NCBI GenBank assembly: GCA_015039465.1
Contig: MU130021.1
Location: forward strand, 1-10,046
Length of the DNA: 10,046 bases
Origin: Phlegmacium glaucopus
Lineage: Eukaryota; Basidiomycota; Agaricomycetes; Agaricales; Cortinariaceae
Direction: 5' to 3'
The notes beneath the pieces were generated by a model. That model ran no database searches and was not told the origin of the DNA. It saw only the letters and a program-made list of their open reading frames with translations. Position numbers and translations under genes: made by a program. Within the stretch, counting starts at the first letter, position 1; every line of letters begins with the position of its first letter. Shown one piece after another: positions 8,137-10,046 of this stretch.

Positions 8137-8262
8137 GTAAGGTGAAATAAGGTGCCGAGCGCTCGTTATGGAAGTTTTCGACCAAGACCAGTTTATGTAC
8201 ATGCGCCATATCTACAAGTCTAGTGCATGCTGCCTTTAATGCTGCCTCCGGGCTCTATGTGA
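8137..8262 (-). repeat. 3' flank of the seven-helix gene, copy 3 of 3
   Basis: Positions 8142-8262 match 1-121 with one mismatch. The repeat shared with remnant M starts slightly further left, at GTAAGGTGAAATAAGG (8137 here, 2601 in M). That marks the likely left edge of the duplicated unit. Confidence 0.85.
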
Positions 8263-8899
8263 TCATCTATCTACCATCTCGATATCGTCACCTTGTGTAA
8301 CGCCAATGTTATCGTCTTCATTGACAATACCGGCATCATGATCTTCCGTTTCCGATATTGAATTTGGATTGTTGGCCACAAAGCGCAAACTCCCAATGGT
8401 AGATTCTCTCATGGATTCCTTATCGTGGAAGGACAATCCCATGGAGACCCGCACCAGGATGATTGTAGGTGTTATACCCTAGACAGAGCCCTGTTATCAG
8501 TAAAATAAGAAGTAGTAGGGATTGATGTGGTAATCACGTTCAAAATTTGGTGGATACAAATGATGATCTGAAGAGTTTTATCGCCAGCGTCTGTTCCTAT
8601 AAAAATGGTACACAGGAGCCGAGCCAATTGGATTGAAAACAATATCATGCCAGATTCAATTATTATGAATATGACAGCCCGAAATTTTCTCCCGCCAGTA
8701 GCGGCCAAACTTTGGTCGTCTGAGGTAGACCCGATTTCACGGTACACCCTGAAGATCTTGAACACAATTAAGAACGTCACCAGAGCATTCACGGTCATGG
8801 AAATGCCGAGAGCTGCCAGGGCCCCCCCATACGACCAGACAGGTTGTACAACTTGGCCTGAGAGGATGAACTGGAAGCTGTTAAATACTAGCCAGATAA
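8263..8899 (-). pseudogene. 5'-truncated seven-helix gene (copy A'), last two exons only
   Basis: Exon 8899-8538 (362 nt, the same length as exon 5 of copy A) and exon 8478-8263 are joined by intron 8537-8479. Both are open and keep the family motifs VNALVTFLIVFKIFR, IIIESGMILFSIQL and RVSMGLSFHDKESM, ending DDIEMVDR-stop. The four upstream exons of copy A have no counterpart to the right, and similarity stops at the splice acceptor (AG at 8901-8900). What remains encodes about helices 5-7 and the tail. An ATG at 8931-8933 would give a 153-residue open frame before the stop in the unspliced reading, but its first residues come from unrelated repeat sequence, so it is unlikely to be a real start. 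The open frame without lesions suggests recent truncation or ongoing homogenisation with copy A. Confidence 0.8.
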
Positions 8900-8922
8900 C
8901 TCTCAGTAAAAACGAGAAGTCA

Positions 8923-8991
8923 GGTAAAGTCACGGTAAAGTCACGGTAAAGTCATGTAAAGTCATAGTTTGTGACTTTACCAAGACTTTAC
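8923..8991. repeat. 11-bp tandem repeat array with inverted copies (hairpin)
   Basis: Units GGTAAAGTCAC at 8923-8933 and 8934-8944, GGTAAAGTCAT at 8945-8955 and GTAAAGTCAT at 8956-8965 are followed by inverted versions GTGACTTTACC (8971-8981) and AAGACTTTAC (8982-8991). The unit at 8956-8964 pairs perfectly with 8972-8980 (9-bp stem, 7-nt loop). The array starts 23 bp from the broken edge of copy A'. Confidence 0.9.
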
Positions 8992-9190
8992 TAGACCAAT
9001 ACTAGACTAAATTGCAAAAATTTTGACTACCACATGACTATGAAATTGATGAACACAAGGTCGACTAGTCATATGTTTTTAAAATGGCTCTAATTGGAAT
9101 TTTGGGTCTCAAGACGGTCAGATTCTGGTCTCAAATTAAAACCAGTTTAGTCAGCATTGGCACGACCTTGCCATTGAGCTAAGTTGTAGT
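8923..9190 (-). mobile_element. Possible tRNA-derived SINE ending in the 11-bp repeats
   Basis: On the minus strand, TAGCTCAATGG (9181-9171) fits the RNA polymerase III A-box consensus TRGCNNARYNGG-type. About 27 nt further on is GGTTTTAATTT (9143-9133), where a degenerate B box could lie, inside a CTGGT/ACCAG hairpin (9145-9125). The body then runs about 140 bp to the tandem array at 8991-8923, which would be the 3' tail. The size (about 270 bp), promoter-like head and short-repeat tail fit a SINE. I found no target-site duplication and no second copy in the window, so this is a hypothesis. Confidence 0.3.
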
Positions 9191-9670
9191 TACTATTACT
9201 TACTGTTAGTACCTTAGTGACATTACATATTATAGCAATGATTGATGCATCAATGACTAATGGTTTTAAAATTTATGATCAATACAACGAGTAACGAGTA
9301 AAGAGCTGGACAGCGAAACATCATAAAATTAATCTACCAACCGTCACCGAAGGGTGAACGGCGGAGGACGACAGCCTGAGGGAGTAACGACCTTTACAAA
9401 ATGCAACGGAGCATGGTATGACTGGCGAAATGAGTTCAGGAAGAGGGAACAGCAGATGTAGTACACATGGATTTATCCTTAATATAATAAACATAACAGA
9501 CTGTAACCACGAAACCTAACATTCCCTAGTTCTGGACTATACCCAAACATACTGATATATTCCACTGAATAACACCACTTCCATATATGCCGTTACATCC
9601 CAAATGTAACTCTTTTCCTGTACACCCTCAAATGTATCGTACTCCTAAAATATATCAGACGTGTCTTTAA
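9191..9670. other. AT-rich non-coding stretch
   Basis: There is no open frame of note on either strand and no similarity to the upstream exons of copy A. A locally GC-richer patch at about 9340-9400 has no recognised identity. It could be decayed transposon sequence, but I see no diagnostic motif. Confidence 0.4.
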
Positions 9671-9671
9671 G

Positions 9672-9822
9672 TTGGGAACATAAGAGGTGTTAGATTATGA
9701 ACACTGATTTTAAAATGTATCAGCTGGTAAGAACGTCAGTTTATGTATTGGAACATAAGAGGTGTAAGGTTATGAACACTGATTTTTAAACGTACAAGCC
9801 GTTAAGAACGTACGAGACCGTA
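9672..9822. repeat. 75-bp imperfect tandem duplication
   Basis: Two units start near 9672 and 9747, offset by 75 bp. Shared landmarks are GAACATAAGAGGTGT (9676 and 9751), TATGAACACTGATTTT (9697 and 9772) and TAAGAACGT (9728 and 9803). The second unit ends in a small cluster of GTACGA/GTACG motifs. No coding or promoter meaning is evident. Confidence 0.85.
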
Positions 9823-10046
9823 CGAACCGTTAGGTACGTCGGGGAACATTTAACAACGACCTCAACATCTCAAGTGTAAATAACAGCACCTAACATATAA
9901 AAATCAACCTTCGTAAGTGTACATAGATAAATGTGCTTAAAGCTTCAAATGTCCATAAAATAATGATACAAATACATACATAGGTCTATGTTTGTAGCAC
10001 TACAAAACCACTACGACAAGTAGTTCTAGTTAGTTTTCAACCACGC
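9823..10046. other. Non-coding right end of the window
   Basis: AT-rich sequence without open frames, RNA genes or repeats that I can identify. Confidence 0.4.

Noticed and set aside
8945..8995. Helitron 3' end (hairpin followed by CTAG)
   Set aside because: The hairpin at 8956-8980 is followed by CTAG at 8990-8993, but the next base is A, not T. The hairpin is explained by the tandem and inverted 11-bp units, and no TC-type 5' end or Rep/helicase sequence is present.
9125..9190. A functional tRNA gene on the minus strand
   Set aside because: The A-box match is good, but there is no acceptor stem, no clear anticodon arm and no proper B box (GGTTCRANNCC). A SINE head or chance is more likely.
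9480..9560. Start of a long terminal repeat (TGTAACC after a purine-rich stretch)
   Set aside because: No matching second repeat, no primer-binding site and no gag/pol coding sequence is seen in the window.
1..10046. CRISPR array, bacterial operon or secondary-metabolite cluster
   Set aside because: There are no regularly spaced repeats with unique spacers, no polycistronic layout and no biosynthetic enzymes. The intron-rich genes point to a fungal nuclear genome.

Overview
The window looks like a piece of a nuclear genome from a mushroom-forming fungus (Agaricomycetes, probably Agaricales). The genes are split by many short GT-AG introns (about 48-76 nt), and the best-preserved gene belongs to a seven-helix membrane family expanded in such fungi. 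The base composition is AT-leaning, more so at the right end. No bacterial, viral or CRISPR-like system is visible. The region is repeat-rich and degenerate: one probably intact gene, a truncated paralogue of it, a deletion remnant of a third copy, and a divergent pair of decayed housekeeping-type genes between them.

Layout, left to right. (1) 122-1431, minus: a near-complete seven-transmembrane gene (copy A), six predicted exons, with its 3' flank at 1-121. (2) 1560-1740: A's upstream region, which has a second copy further right. (3) 1779-1935: a block (B1) with a second copy at 7798-7965. (4) 2601-2945: a remnant (copy M) in which the 3' end of the gene is fused directly to the upstream region, with the gene body deleted. 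(5) about 3150-4640, minus: a pseudogene of a METTL16-type U6 snRNA adenosine methyltransferase. (6) 4928-7622, plus: a pseudogene of a KLHDC4/Kel3-type kelch protein with a DUF4110-like C-terminus, divergent from (5). (7) 7798-7965: block B2. (8) 8137-8899, minus: copy A', the last two exons of the seven-helix gene, broken at an intron/exon boundary. (9) 8923-9190: an 11-bp tandem array, a hairpin and an A-box-like motif that together could be a tRNA-derived SINE. (10) 9200-10046: AT-rich non-coding DNA with a 75-bp tandem duplication.

The genes do not form a pathway. The window records duplication and decay: three copies of one membrane-protein unit in the same orientation surround a dead METTL16/kelch pair. 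The most interesting biology is in A versus A'. Their helices and 3' ends are very similar, but two short segments predicted to be loops on the same side of the membrane differ sharply, which suggests receptor-like diversification. All assignments come from reading translations by eye and from remembered family motifs; no search was run.
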